Part shown: positions 1 to 13,091 of the stretch, piece after piece
Layout: each line of letters begins with the position of its first letter
Position numbering within the stretch: the first letter of the stretch is position 1
Source: Allacma fusca
Lineage: Eukaryota; Arthropoda; Collembola; Symphypleona; Sminthuridae
Direction: 5' to 3'
Assembly (NCBI GenBank): GCA_947179485.1
Contig: OX359250.1
Span: 25,430,654-25,494,653, forward strand
DNA: 64,000 nt
Notes under the pieces: model-generated
Databases searched by the model: none
The model's input: the letters and a program-made list of their open reading frames with translations, nothing else
Told to the model about the DNA's origin: nothing
Position numbers and translations under genes: made by a program

Positions 1-3000
1 TCATTCCAGAAATCCGATAGAATAATAATTTGATTCCAGAATAATTCCCCGAAGGAAGACCATGTTTCTTCAGAAATATTAAAATCTTTGGAGTTTTCAC
101 GAGCGCTGATTGTGAGTGCAAAACTTGATTTTTGGGGGTAGTCAATCTAAAAGCAATTATTTGTCTCCGGGAAATTCAGTTTTAGGGCTTAAAATTTAAA
201 AAAATGATTTACGTTTCTTACAAAAAACTAGGGCAATTCCAGGGACGCTACTCTATGTGAACCTGAGCTTGTCCCAATGGTTTTTTTTGTAGAACACCAT
301 CTGATTGGGGGGACGGAGTCACATTAAATGGCTGGACAAAGACTTGATTGATAAATAAAAACTTTATGGCTTGGTTTATTCCTTGACTGCTGTCTGTCAG
401 GGATGAGATTACTTTGACCGGACGAATGGGTAAAATGGGAAACTACATGCTTGGCTTCTGTAATCTCATAATCTTAGGCGAGTACGAAAAGCCTTCCACG
501 AAATAATTCCCTGTGAAACATATACATATTTAAAAAAAATGCTGCCTGGGCAAGGTGAAGGAATGAATTGAACGTGACGTTATGTATGTAATATCTTCCT
601 AGGTATTTCTTCTAAATGTAATAATTATTTTTCAAAAGTAAGTAAATTAAATATCTATTAGTTATAAACTTGATTGTATTGAAGTTACAGTAAAGTAGGA
701 AAACGGCGTAAATGTATGGGGTGCCTGGAAACATTTTCCTCCCCCCATAGCTCACAAAAGGACCAACGACAAAAATTATTACATTCCCCCAGTTTATAGG
801 AAATTTTCTTCCAGATTTTTCAAAATTTGTTCCATCCCAGTAGCTCAAAAATTCTGGATACAGCCCACAGGGAAGTGGAGCGAGGACAGAATTTTTCTGT
901 AAGAATGTCTAATCTATTTAACGCAGTAATCTCTTGTTGCGCTGTTTTTTTAGAGCCCTTTAAATTTGCTACAAACAATCTTCAAATGTTAATTTTTTTG
1001 TAAGAATTTTGAAGTTTGAGAAAAAATTAAAAAACTTTCCAAAAATATCTTGACTTCGCTCCCCTTCCCTGTGCACTATAACCAGAGTTATTCCTGATAT
1101 TGGGTTGGAACACATTTTGAAAAATCTGGAAGAAAATTTCCTACAAACTGGAGGAATTGAATATTTTATATTTTAAAAAATAACACATTTCCCGAAAATA
1201 CGAAGGCAGAACAGGTGCAGTGCTAGTTTGATACGAACTATGTAATTGATTTTATTAATCAAAATATATGTGCTCCACACGTTGTTAATAGTAATCAATT
1301 TTTAGATAATAGTAGGAAAACTGATTTCCGGATGAAATGTTGCTTCCTTTTAGGTTATAAAATTCTCAATCCTCTGCGTGCTAGTCAATTTTCGGTTGTG
1401 TACGATTACTTTAAATTCAGTTTTATTTGGAAGCAAAAAACTTTCTAGAAAATGTGTAGTCATGGTTCATGGTCTAAAAATAAGAGTCTAAGTCTGCAAG
1501 GTATTGAATAAATCGAGGGGAAATTGTAAAGTAAAAGTTTGTTTGAGAGCCAAGGGTTCAAGCTTCAATGTCAGTTGAAACGATACCTTTCAATACTGGC
1601 AGGTGAAACATTATATTCTTTTGTGTTTCTACGTAGGATTAAGAAAATAAGTAGAAACATAATCTTGATGCAATTTTGACGGACATACTTGTCAACAGGA
1701 AAAATTCCCATCCTCAGGTTTCACAATGTGACAGAGATCATAATGAAATTCCCTGAACGGTACTGCCGTTCAGGGGCTACTACTCCTAGGGATTGCCGTT
1801 ATCAAATCTCTTGGATATTTTACTAAAAGGGCCATATGAGAAGGTCAGTATCAATTAGTCCGTTGCCCGTGCTTGGGCAATCTCAAATCCCTTTAAGAAA
1901 AGATCAAACCATCATGAGAAATATAGTTACGAAAGGCCTAGGATATCCTCAATGTCAAAGTACATGAGAACGTATTACATGAATTCAAGGTTAACTGAAT
2001 TGTTGGCCTTTCAGTTTTCGGCTAAAAACTGATTCTCGGTAGGAAACGCTCCTTCAAAGTACAGTAGATAACATTAACTTTAAGAGCACCCCTAAGGGGA
2101 CACAGGGACAAGCTTTTATAAAATTGTAATTTAACACGGTACATATGGATTGTGCCAAACCCATTTTGTCCGTCCGGAGAGAACGCTAGCACAGTGGAGA
2201 CTGTAGTAGTAAGAGTGGACTGTATTTTAAAATTCTATGTAAGAATCCGAGTCAGAATCTTAATAGGAACAATTATTTGTAAATTATTTCCCATTGATTC
2301 CAAATCCCACATAATGGTTCCATGAAGTTGATAGGAGTGTAAAGACAAGCATCTGTAAAGGTAGATATCTGACACAACAGGAGCGGAAACAATAAATAAA
2401 ATTATTGAAATTTTGATTACACGATCCGATGGCAGTTCCAATCACGTTGAACAGCACGTTTCTCCCTAATCAGGGCAGGTAGGAAATCCCCAATGAAAGG
2501 AACATTTCAGAGCGTCAGGGCATTTCAAAGCATAGGGGAGAATCAGACGAGAAAGAAATAAATTGTTCATTTACTTTCTAGAAAAATCCTTCATAAAAAA
2601 TGCTCAATTTCCAGGGGAGCTTCTAGGTCAAAAATTATTGAAAGTATAACTCCTGTTATATTTATTCGTAATAATTATGTAAAATTGTAATGAAACCACG
2701 GAACCTTATATAGTGGCTCCGTGTGTTACAACTATTTGATGGGAAATTCAAATGAAATTGCATCTATTGTAATGCAATTCTAAGGGGAGGGGAAGGGTCC
2801 TCCGCTTTATATAATAATTGTAGCCGCACTAATTAAAACATTTTTGTACGTTTTCCTATACCTGTAGTAACAAGTCATAGCTGATGCGGTTGACGATTCT
2901 CAATTATTCTCAATTAAGTGATGAATTGGAGAGGATTTTCAAGTGCATACAAAAGCACATTCCCCTCTATATAACCTCCGTAATTAAATCCATAGGACCT

Positions 3001-3236
3001 CGGCACGCCTCTATCCCCGAGGTGATAATTAATGTGTGAAAACCAATTCCACGCTGAAGATGCAGACAACAGCTGTAGAACCCGTGTGAGCCACGCCGGT
3101 TCAATTTGCACCTGAAATATCGCTCCAAGCCCTTAACGATCTCGTTTTAATTTTAATTAGTCAGCCGAAACCGAACATGATCATCAGTAGATATCTACCT
3201 ATTGAATCCGTTCTTCACAGGCGGAAGTATTCAGGA
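1..3236. other. Non-coding flank, no gene recognised
   Basis: AT-rich sequence with only short open frames (under 80 codons), none with recognisable protein character or good splice context. The only structure seen is the large inverted repeat at 781-1160, listed separately. Confidence 0.6.
781..1160. repeat. Imperfect palindrome / foldback repeat, arms of about 105 bp
   Basis: The stretch from 781 to about 888 reappears as its reverse complement from about 1052 to 1160. Matching blocks include GGAAATTTTCTTCCAGATTT against AAATCTGGAAGAAAATTTCC, and CACAGGGAAGTGGAGCGA against TCGCTCCCCTTCCCTGTG (one mismatch). The spacer is about 160 bp and AT-rich. No clear target-site duplication was found, so whether this is a MITE or a foldback element is open. 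A transcript across it would fold into a long hairpin. Confidence 0.7.
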
Positions 3237-4766
3237 CAGTGCTCGGACTGGGTACGGGTAATACTCGGGTAAATGGGTACGGGTACAGGTATGGGTACTA
3301 CCCGGGTACAGAAGTTGCGTACTCGCAAGTACGCGGGTACTACCCGGGTACTCTTGATTTTAGGCAATAAAGTGGGTACAGGTACGGGTACGGGTATGGG
3401 TACTCACTCAGTGGCAATCGGGTAGTACCCAATGGGTACGGGTATCACTATGTAAAATGCCTGTACCCGTGGGTGCTGTACCCGAGTATTTTTGGGTACT
3501 TCAAGGATTCCTGATGGGATGGATTACTATGGCTAACAATAAGACCTACCAATCGTGGAGTTGCTTATTTCTTAGTATACAGATACTTGCGTTAGTGACA
3601 GAGCCAAGTGGCTTCGTCTCATTTATGATTACGTGGTAGTTGCAATCTAACGCTTCTAATAATTCATCCAAGGAATCTAATAAATAAATATAGCGTAGAG
3701 TCAGTGAAATCATCTGTTTATCGACTTAAATAGTGAAGCTCATCAACGAAGAATTTCAAGAGGGAAGTTCTTGGGATTCAATTCAATTAGCTTCATTGGG
3801 AGCGTAACATTATAATTATTTGAAGACGTATTACGGGATAAGGTCGGAATAAATATACATTTATTAGCAGATACATTTCTTAACGTTACAAGTACCCAGG
3901 GTTGCCCATTTGAAAACGCCAAGGCATTTTATGCAGGCAATTTGAGCATTTTCAATTCTGGGTATTTATGACACTGAGTATTTATTGAGGTGAATATTTA
4001 TAACATTTTAGAATGAAAAATATCATTCCTTGCACGCAGTATTTATATTTCACTCCCTTTGATTAATCTTGATAATTTTGATGTTAAAGAACTTGACAGA
4101 CATCTGAACTTGGCGTTCAAAACTTTCATGGGGTTGCATTTTAGTCCTATTTTGCCTGCATTTTTCGAAAATCTCCGTCTCGGGCTTCATAAATGTGAGA
4201 GACAGTTTACGAATGTTTGTTTTTGTCGATTAACCGAAAAAAAAAATTGTTTCTTGTTCTCCAAGTTGAAAAGCAAGTTATGGAGAGTTTAGTATTAAAG
4301 AATCCGTCCCAATTCCAATTAGCGAGAACACATTTCATTTCATTCAGCAAGTTATTATTTTGGGGTAGTAGGATTTGAATTTCGTCAGTGTTTATTAAAA
4401 AAATCACAAAATGCCTTCCGGACACTTTTAATGGAGGTCAAAAAATTGACAACTTAAAATTTTTCAGCTGGGCAGGCTAATGTCGTCGGGGATTTTAAAT
4501 CGGCCAAACTTCCAGTACCCGAGTAATACCCGGGTACACACAATAGATACTCGGGTACGGGTACAGGTTTTGGGTACATTACGGGTACGGGTAAATTGTG
4601 CGTACAGGTACTACATTGTATTTTCAGGTACGGGTACGGGTACTGAAATAATTTACCCGGGTACTCGGGTATGGGTACGGGTATAGGTACAGCATTTTGT
4701 AGTACCCGATATTCGGGTACGGGTATGGGTACGGGTACACGGTTTTTGTACCCAGTCCGAGCACTG
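3237..4766. mobile_element. Non-autonomous hAT-like DNA transposon with GGGTAC-rich subterminal arrays
   Basis: The 1530 bp unit begins with CAGTGCTCGGACTGGGTAC and ends with its exact reverse complement, a perfect 19 bp terminal inverted repeat of the CAGTG type found in hAT elements. It is flanked by ATTCAGGA (3229-3236) and ATTCCGGA (4767-4774), an 8 bp target duplication with one mismatch, which is the hAT length. Both subterminal zones (about 3241-3490 and 4496-4750) are packed with GGGTAC, GGGTA and CCCGGGTAC words in both orientations, as expected of repeated transposase-binding sites. The middle holds no transposase; the 77-codon frame at 4059-4292 is unrecognised and probably spurious. 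The element would need a transposase supplied from elsewhere. Confidence 0.8.
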
Positions 4767-5689
4767 ATTCCGGACCAAAAATACGTGCGGATTATACCCA
4801 CAACTGCATAGTACTACACAGTCGTCTATGAGGAGGAAATAAGGCAACCAGCATGAAGTACTATACACAGCTCTGTCGTTATAAGAGAGTCACTGGATGA
4901 TCTGGACCAGAGTTAAAACCCATTGAGTACGACTGCTCGGCCAAAAAGTTCTGGGATGTTCGCCCTCCCATAAAATATTGATGTGACTTGTTGAGTCCAA
5001 GTTGAGTGATGGAGCTATAGAGGCCTGGCTGAAGCTAAACAATAATTTTTTATTCTCATGCTGTATTACAAACAAGAGTCTCTAAATGAACAAATGCAAC
5101 AAATTGTGATTATGAGAAGGTACAAAAATATCTTCTTGATCATATAATACATAACATTCTGAAAGAATCTTACGGCCGTTGAAAATTTAAAAAAAAACAT
5201 TTTTTTTCGTAGAATTCAGAGCTGTACTGTGGCCAGACGTTACATGCAGGATTTGATGGGTTCTATTGCTATACAGTATCAACTCCGTGACAGAAATGTA
5301 TGAAAAACTAAACACGTAATGTACAGATGTGTACGGATTAATGTGAGCTTCGCGTCATGTGGATACAAAAGTTGCGGGGCCTTCTGGGCATTCCTGTTAA
5401 TTAGAACTATTGCTCCGATGTCTTGTACTGAGGAGACCTTGCAGTTACTGTGTGTGTTTGTAAACATTCATTATAAAATCATCTTAATTCTTAATAGAGT
5501 TCGGAAGCCATTGACGGACATCCTCCTGGGAAGAGCTGTACTTGAAGTATGACTGTTTGTGTGCATACAAAACTTCCTCGGGGATATGAGAAGTGCAGAA
5601 AATAACATTGGGAGCTCTCCTGTACTGTACAGTTCGATTTTTTTAAAAAAGGCTGGGACAATTATCAGTCTGAATGCTACTCCAAGAGC
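4767..5689. other. Intergenic, nothing recognised
   Basis: Non-coding sequence between the hAT-like element and the 3' end of the channel gene. The last part is presumably channel 3' UTR. Short open frames here have no protein-like features. Confidence 0.5.
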
Positions 5690-8600
5690 TTAGGAGAAGT
5701 ATACTGCAAAATAGACAACTAGGAAGAGGACCAGTACAACAGGGATGCTGAGTCGGAGGTATCTTTCAGCTGTCTCAATGAGGGACTCCTGGGGTTCTGA
5801 TTTCTGAAAGGAACAAAAACACAATAAAGTTAGACATCAAAATGAGCAAAAATCTCATCATCAACTGGGCTTCCCTTCCGGGCTATATCCCAAACCCTGG
5901 ATTCCAGACCCATACTTCAATTTACATGTGTGCCTTCAATTTCTTTAGCTCTGTGGGGGCGGGGTGTGTTTTTGTGTTTGTGTGTGTGTCTGTGTGTGTG
6001 TCTGTAACACAATGCCCCAGGAGGGATAACAGAACGGTAAGAACCACCCAAGCCGGGCGTCCTTTGCTAAATAAGAGATTCCCGTACCTCCGTTAACTCC
6101 GTGACGGACATCTCACGTTGGCCCTTATTCCGGGAATTGTCAGTCCACGTGGTTATGATTTTGAGGAGTCGTAGAGAGAAGCAGAGGAAGACTACTAGAC
6201 CCACCCAGAGCATCCATACGTCAAAGGCTGTGACTGTGGCAGCTTGGGGAGAGTGAAGGGAATTAATTTGTCCAATAAAAACAACTAAGAGGACCATCAA
6301 GGAATTCACTGCTAAGCTCACTAGATTTAATTGATTTAAGTTGGGCCCATTCCTCCGACTCTTCGTGTCTTGCATGTAGAGGGTCCCGTAGGAAAACAGG
6401 GATAATAAAATTGTGGGAAGGAACACACGGAAGACGTAACGAACGCCAGATCGAGTTAAGAAGATTGAAAGAATTAAATGAGCATATTCTCCTTCCTTCA
6501 CACGAACGTTACGAGAGCTCTGCACCACATTTGAGAGGGTGAACTCCGAGTCAAATACTGGAATATCCTCATTCACCAGGCCGTGCCAAATCATATCCAG
6601 ATGAACCCTTGTGTAACCGTCTGTTATATAAAAGCAAGAATTTATTATTACGTAAATTTAATTGACAAAAACTTCAAAAGTTTATAATGTCCCTTTCCCC
6701 CCCCCCTCCCGGAACTGTACAAAATTCATTCAAAACACTTGACGGGGATCAGCTTTAGATTCTGTCCAACTTTCATAATAAATAGCAATTAACTCCCTGG
6801 AGCCCATTCTTAAGTACAAGCTCAGCAAATGAATACAAATTTTTTCCAAATATTTCTTATAATGAATAAACTTTGAAAGGCTTGAAGAATAAATTTCCAC
6901 ACAAAAAAAAATTTAAACTTACAAGAGCTCAGAGTGAGGGAGCACTCCTGGGTATCAAAGGGGAATTTGACAAAGGTCATGGGACAGTTGAGCCTCACCG
7001 ATAATCTGAAAATAAATAAATTATCAAGTGTTATTCTATAATGTGAGGGAGGCTTGACGGAAAGTCTGTCTCAGAGAAGCCTCCCTATCTGCATTCTGGG
7101 GTAAAGAATCCGAAGGAAGGATTTAATTAATTATAAAATAACAAGAATTTGAAGATTTGCCTCTCATTATGATTTACAGAGCCCTCATTGCTCAGCCGCA
7201 AGGACGTGCTATGTTCCTGAGGCCTTTTGGATCCACCTGAATTCCGGATGTAAAAGTCCGGCACCCAAATCTCGGGATGTTTACTGGAAAGAATTATATC
7301 CCTCAGCGTCAGGTTTGAGAGTCTCGAGTCCATCCATTGCTTTCGGATGATTAAGTCCACATTGATTTCATTATTTCTCTCATCAATATCTCGGATGGAG
7401 AGGACTTGAATGGATACTTTGATGTAGTCCGCAACTGCTCCATCATTTGGGCGGATGGAGGGATCGTAATTATCGGGGAGTTTTATTGACGTCGCGCTTA
7501 TGATTCTATTATAAAATACAAAGCTATTTTTCAAAAATTCAGAATATTTCCAAACATTTTGGGTGCATCTTTTCATTCACACATGGGATTCCTAAGTATA
7601 ACACTATAATTAAAAATCCATCCGTTAGTGGAATTCTTCAGCCTTCCAAAAATCCAAGGTTCTGTTGATCTAAGAAACTTAAACTCTAACTCTTAAGTTC
7701 CACAAAAGAAACAGGGACTTTCCTATTTTGTCATCTATTTGCTTGCCAAAACTAATATTGGCTCTGACACTTGTATGGTATTTTACAGGAATAATTATTT
7801 TACACACCTATATTTCCAGAGACAGCAGTAGACATTTGAGGGTTTTTGCAACGAACATTTATAATTTCTCAGGAAATTAGGATTCTTGGCAATTTGTAAA
7901 ATTACTAACTTTTATCTTCTGGAAGAAATATTTCCAGCTACGTCACAACTTGTGTGTTTTATTCCCACGACAAAAATCTCATTATTCTAAGTACGCTTTC
8001 ACAAATCAAAAACTAGGATTGAGCTTTAATGTGACAAGTCTAGAGGAACATACTATTATTTTGTAGTTACGAATTGATAAATAATTCTTATATAAGAAAG
8101 ATCCCATTGTTGACAATGAATAAGGGAAATATTGCGTCCCCGTAGATGCACTCTTGCCCAGTGATCCGGAAACTAAAGGAATTTGGTATGGTAATGGTAG
8201 AGTGGGCAATCATACCCATTTTTTGCGACTTGAAATTCTCTCATTTCCTTCACTAAGCACTGCACAGTCTTAGTGTACAAGCTCACATGGGAATTTTGAA
8301 ATAGCAATTACCTGGCTCATTCAGACAGACCAAGCCTGCCGTCACATAACTATCTATCGTCACTTAATGCTAATTTGACAACAAGGGTACAAACCAATGG
8401 TTGAGGGTAATTACAGTTACCTCAGAAACCTTATTGAAAATGCATAGCTTGTGTAAATATATCGAGCCTTATTTTTGTGGTAAATAATAAAATTGTGAAA
8501 GTGACTGTATGTACGGACACCTTATCAAGCTCCCTGTTGATCCTGGTGAGCAAAGGTTTTTTTTTTAATATGAGTAGGAAAAACACCAGTAAATTCTACC

Positions 8601-9041
8601 TGAGATACTCATTCAAAAGTATATATTATCACAAGTATGTCACTGAATGCTACAACATGAGGAATGATAGATAAACGAAATACACAGAGCCTTTACGACT
8701 GAAAAGCAAGTGAGCTCGTGTGCTCGAGATACGAAACAGGTTCTTTACTCAATAACTAAAAACAGTGACTCATCCCTGTACAGTATGTATATATGTAGAT
8801 GATAAACAATGAAAATAAATATACTTGCAAGTAATAATTGTAGCGCGTTCTCGGGCTTCCAATTAGCCTGGGACATCTGCACATCTCAACTATGTATGGA
8901 AACGCTTGTTTTTAGGATGCTTGAGCACAGAACCGACTTAATTAGCATAGAATGAGAGGAGCTCTAAAAAGAATTGACGTTGAGTGAAATATTTTTTACT
9001 TACAGAAAGTTGAGGAGGAACGTTGATACTTGGCCCTTCAT
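5690..9041 (-). CDS. Cys-loop ligand-gated ion channel subunit (five exons, complete)
   Basis: A pentameric neurotransmitter-gated channel subunit of the plasma membrane. Exons 9041..9004, 7505..7161, 7005..6923, 6620..6088 and 5803..5690 join in phase to 370 residues plus stop. Visible features are: a signal peptide (residues 1 to about 18); a ligand-binding domain with IWVPDFY; the Cys-loop, C135 to C149 with exactly 13 residues between and FPFD inside; M1 about 216-238; M2 about 251-274; M3 about 282-304; a short intracellular loop; M4 about 350-369 just before TAA. The 83 bp Cys-loop exon is a size known for this family. The intron after exon 2 needs a GC donor (AG|GCAAAT); only that choice restores the GSV-x4-RLSV register. 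The PAR motif typical of anion channels before M2 is absent and the protein is short, so ligand and ion selectivity cannot be assigned. Confidence 0.88.
5962..6005. repeat. (TG)n microsatellite in last channel intron
   Basis: An interrupted TG/TGTGTC run lies between the M3-containing exon and the M4 exon of the channel gene. Confidence 0.8.
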
Positions 9042-12000
9042 CTTATAACCCTTTTCCTTCTACGGCACTCCTGAGGTGATTTGTACGAGGGAAGAATTCT
9101 ACCAACAATACAGATGAGGAGAGAAAAATCCAAAATAATTAATTCTATTCGGGTAAAGTAACATACTGTTGTTAGTTTTAACTAAAAAATCCTAAGTCAC
9201 TTCGAACGTCATGCAAGTTCGATTTTTGAAGCTCCAATGATGACAAGCCCCAGTGACGAAAAGCTCCAATGACGAATGTGAGACAGGACAAAGTAAGGAG
9301 CACAGTACAAAAAAATACAAGGTAATTATGGTTTCGACTAACACTCTACTCCCAACAAGTTGTAGGACAAGGTTCACAAGAAGCAATGCTCACAATTTGT
9401 AGTAACCACTAGCAAAATTTCAACAGGGACGGTATTGTTGACTGTTAAAGTCGTAAAAATCACAGGCGGCTATTAAAAGTATGAAAAAGGCTTTCACACA
9501 TATCCCTGTAATTCCATGCGTGACAGAATATTCGTGGAGTGAATTAAATCTGCCCAAAGTATCAAGTTGGACGGAGCAGACATGGGACATTCAAGTTGAG
9601 TTATAGGGAAATCTGAGGAGGCAATTTGACTCCTGAAAATGTAAGTGAGTTCGCTGAACACGGAAACTGACTACAGACTGAATGCTATTAAGAAAGGAAA
9701 GGATGTAAAATGACCAAGGGTTTATTTATAGGAGATGGACAAAAACTTTTGTTACGTAATGCTACTATATATAACGAGACTATACACTCTTATTGGTACA
9801 GGCACTTGTCCGTGTGTCTATGGTTGTGTCTCTATATCTGGCGATACTGTGCGGATTTTTTCATAGCTTGGGGCAATGTGTAGTGATTTCCTTGAAGCAA
9901 CCTCCAGGCTGTCACTTTGAAAGCTATTTAAATCTATGCAAACATTTTGGTTCACTTATAATAACTCGTTTATTGAACTACACACTACTTCAACACAAGA
10001 GCACAATGCTCTTCTGCCAGACAGAATTTATTGGGAGAGGCTGTTTTCATACAGTATTGGGACACAGGTTGTTCTACTGATGGTTTTTTCTTTTAATTGT
10101 TTGGCATCTCAAAAGATAGATACCTTGAACTAAAATTGACTGTAAACGTTGCAAAAGTGCAATTGCTCGATGAAGATATAGACTCTGAACTGGGAGTACA
10201 CCCTCAGGATAGTCACGACGTGGTGTAACTTTCAAAGAAATAGGTAACTCTTATTTTCATGCGTTTTATTTTCAAGAGGATTGGACTAGACTCTTTGTAG
10301 ACATATTCTATTTTGTTCGTAATTTTTGTAAGGATATGTGCCTGTCTTGGAATTTTTCGTACATCCATGCCTTTTCTCACTTTTGTTTCCTGGGAGAGCT
10401 GGATTTTTGCTCTGGTTTTTATTTTCAAAGACCTGGGAGGATACCCTTCTATTGTAAAAATATAGGGTTACAGTTTTGTTTACAGACAATACAAACTTAC
10501 CGAGGTATAATCCTTCCAATGAAACTACTATTCTTCAACGCTACTGACACTCACTGTCCAAGTGTAAGAAATGACTCAGGAAAAGTTTAAAAAGCTTCCC
10601 ATAGCACACACACACAGAATAGAGAGCATGGAGGAAGTCAGAGACTATGGGTTTAATACTAGAGTAACACTTGCAGTCCCACGTTTCAGGTGTCACACTT
10701 CATTAGAATTGTAATGTACCGAAGTTCCTTGGCGTAGTAGGTAAGAAGACTGAACTTTCGCTTCTGTAAAATATAACTCCATCAATCACTACTGCTGGGA
10801 GTGATCTGAGAGCATGGTCCTCAAGACACCTAATGGGAAGATCAGTTGTGATGGGACAGGAGGTTAGGTAATAAGGACGTCCAGTCCTATAGCGATATTG
10901 GGTGAGGATTTGACATTGTGGCTGGCACACAGAGAGATCAGACTTGAGGCAAAACATAAAATTACTACATATGATAAAAAGTAAGTTGAGGGGGGAAAAA
11001 AATGTGGCTTTACGGCATTGCAGCGTGCACGAGCTCAAGTCCGACGGTACTTGAGCTCCTATAGAGTATGGAACACTAACTTGATGTCAGCCCAACTTGT
11101 AAAGATGGTATTAAAAAGTGTGTACACGTGATGACTTGAGCTGACCCTACATACTTATATGTCTCTCGGGAAAAGATGGAGAAAAAGCTTGTAATTCCTG
11201 TTTTTGTTATGCATGACTTTTCCAATCTCTCGTCATCCACAGATTCTACTCCGGGGACTCAGCATCCCAGTGCACATTGTCCACATAAGACAACGTGCAC
11301 TTTTTGTCTTTCCCTACGCTCAGAATGCACCAGACAACAAACTTGCGTACAATTATTATTATATTACACTACTGGTATAGTATAATCTGTCCTACTGTAT
11401 CTATACCAGGGCGACTGAGGTCCAAATCCAATCACAATACTATATAGTCGTCCACATGCTTTATAAATGCTCTATTACACTAATTGCAGTTCACCTTTCC
11501 TTAATCATGCACTCACACATCATTTCGGAGATGCAAAAAAGTGAAGGTATGTGCAAGTAGCTTTCATCATAATAAAAATGCTACAAATTCTTGACGGAAC
11601 AAAAGGTTCAAATGTGGTACATTTTAAAAAATGCCAATCTTCGCTTCTGCTTTTATCCCAATTATTTTGTAGCACCTTACAGCTCTGCTGAAAATGCGTG
11701 CAAAGTTTCAGATCTGCTTCTTAGCCCACACTAGTGGGGGGGGGAGGTGTTCCATCAAAAAATGCAGTGGACATGCAATATACATATTATCCTTTCAGCG
11801 AATTATAACGCTTGGGATTAATATTTTCCGAGAGAGGTAATTGTTGTAGTAACCTTGTGATGATATAATTTATTATGAATTAAAATCTCACAAGATGATA
11901 GTATTCTTTAACTGATTGCAGCCCTCAGACCACATACTACTCTATAACCGCTTATTACCTTAAATACCTACTGTGCAGATGTACTTTCAAGACGATGTCA

Positions 12001-13091
12001 ATAATAATTACATTACTCACCTGTCTGAAAAAAAAAATTGAACCAACTTTAATAATTATTCTAGGAACATGCTCTCCAAGGGATAGTTGTATCGTAACTG
12101 GTACGAAAGAATAATGCTGTCCTTTTGTTTTACGCACAGAAAGTTTTGCCGGAATATATAAAAAAAACTACGGACTTGAAAAAAATACCTTTGCATTTGT
12201 ATAAATCCTGATAAGTATCTATTGCATAACTGTTTGACTTCAAAAAGAAGAGAAGGTAAAAAGAATCCTTGGCTTGTGACTCTTTATATGTACGTCTGCT
12301 GAAAAGCGACTTGACCACAGTGACCTGTGACAACAGATTCGAACATAAAGTACATATACATGTTTACACTAGTCAGTTCTGATGCTTTACAACCCGTGGC
12401 CATAAAATATCATTTGACTCTTCAGGTCAGCCACAATATGTCATAGGATTTCACGTATCCATTCCGTACTTTGTACGGACTCTCGATGCGCAGAATTACA
12501 TTGTAAATTAGCCACATACATATATATGAGATACTATATTGTATCTAATGTGTCTATTGTATATACAATAGGATCTACAATCCGCACTGCACTCATAATG
12601 CTCACGTCATAATTGACAAAAAGCAGAAAAAAAGAGTGTGAAGGGCATGCTGAGATGACTGAGGCGAAGGTTAAGAGAGTCTTATTGCGTTGGTTGGTAA
12701 GATGTAATTATTTATTTTAATCGCCGAAACACAATCCAGGTTAGGAAGAAAACAATGATTACATCGAGGTTCACTACTTCTGGGTAAATTGGGTGCTGTG
12801 ACGATAATGCCATCGTCGAGAGCAACAACACCGTGGAAACAAGAAACGGAATCTACTTGAAAGAGATGTTTTTCTCAGGGAAAAATTCCGTCGACAGAAA
12901 GACATGCAGCGAGCCCAACCTCTCAAGTTACACCTCCGATTGCTTTTTTGGGAGCGAAAAGACTGAACAGTGTCACTGGTGGTATTTGATGTTGACGGTG
13001 AGACTGGAAGTGATGGGATATTTGAATCTAGTCAATGACAATACATGGAAATTAACATAAGCCCGAATTCCTTTCCAAATGTCAAAATATA
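9042..13091. other. Intergenic, no intact gene recognised
   Basis: About 4 kb of AT-rich sequence between the channel gene, whose upstream side is the left part, and the 3' end of the Ser-rich gene. Open frames are under 112 codons and look random. One minus-strand frame near 12717-13016 has channel-like hydrophobic segments broken by stops and is discussed as a finding. Confidence 0.45.

Noticed and set aside
4454..4868. Several frames of 68-115 codons rich in V, P, Y, T and R in the hAT-like element
   Set aside because: They are translations of GGGTAC-type subterminal repeats on both strands.
12833..13060. Plus-strand 75-codon frame with several cysteines, considered as a channel ligand-binding exon
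   Set aside because: The Cys spacing is not the 13-residue Cys-loop, no upstream acceptor is evident, and the start is GTG.
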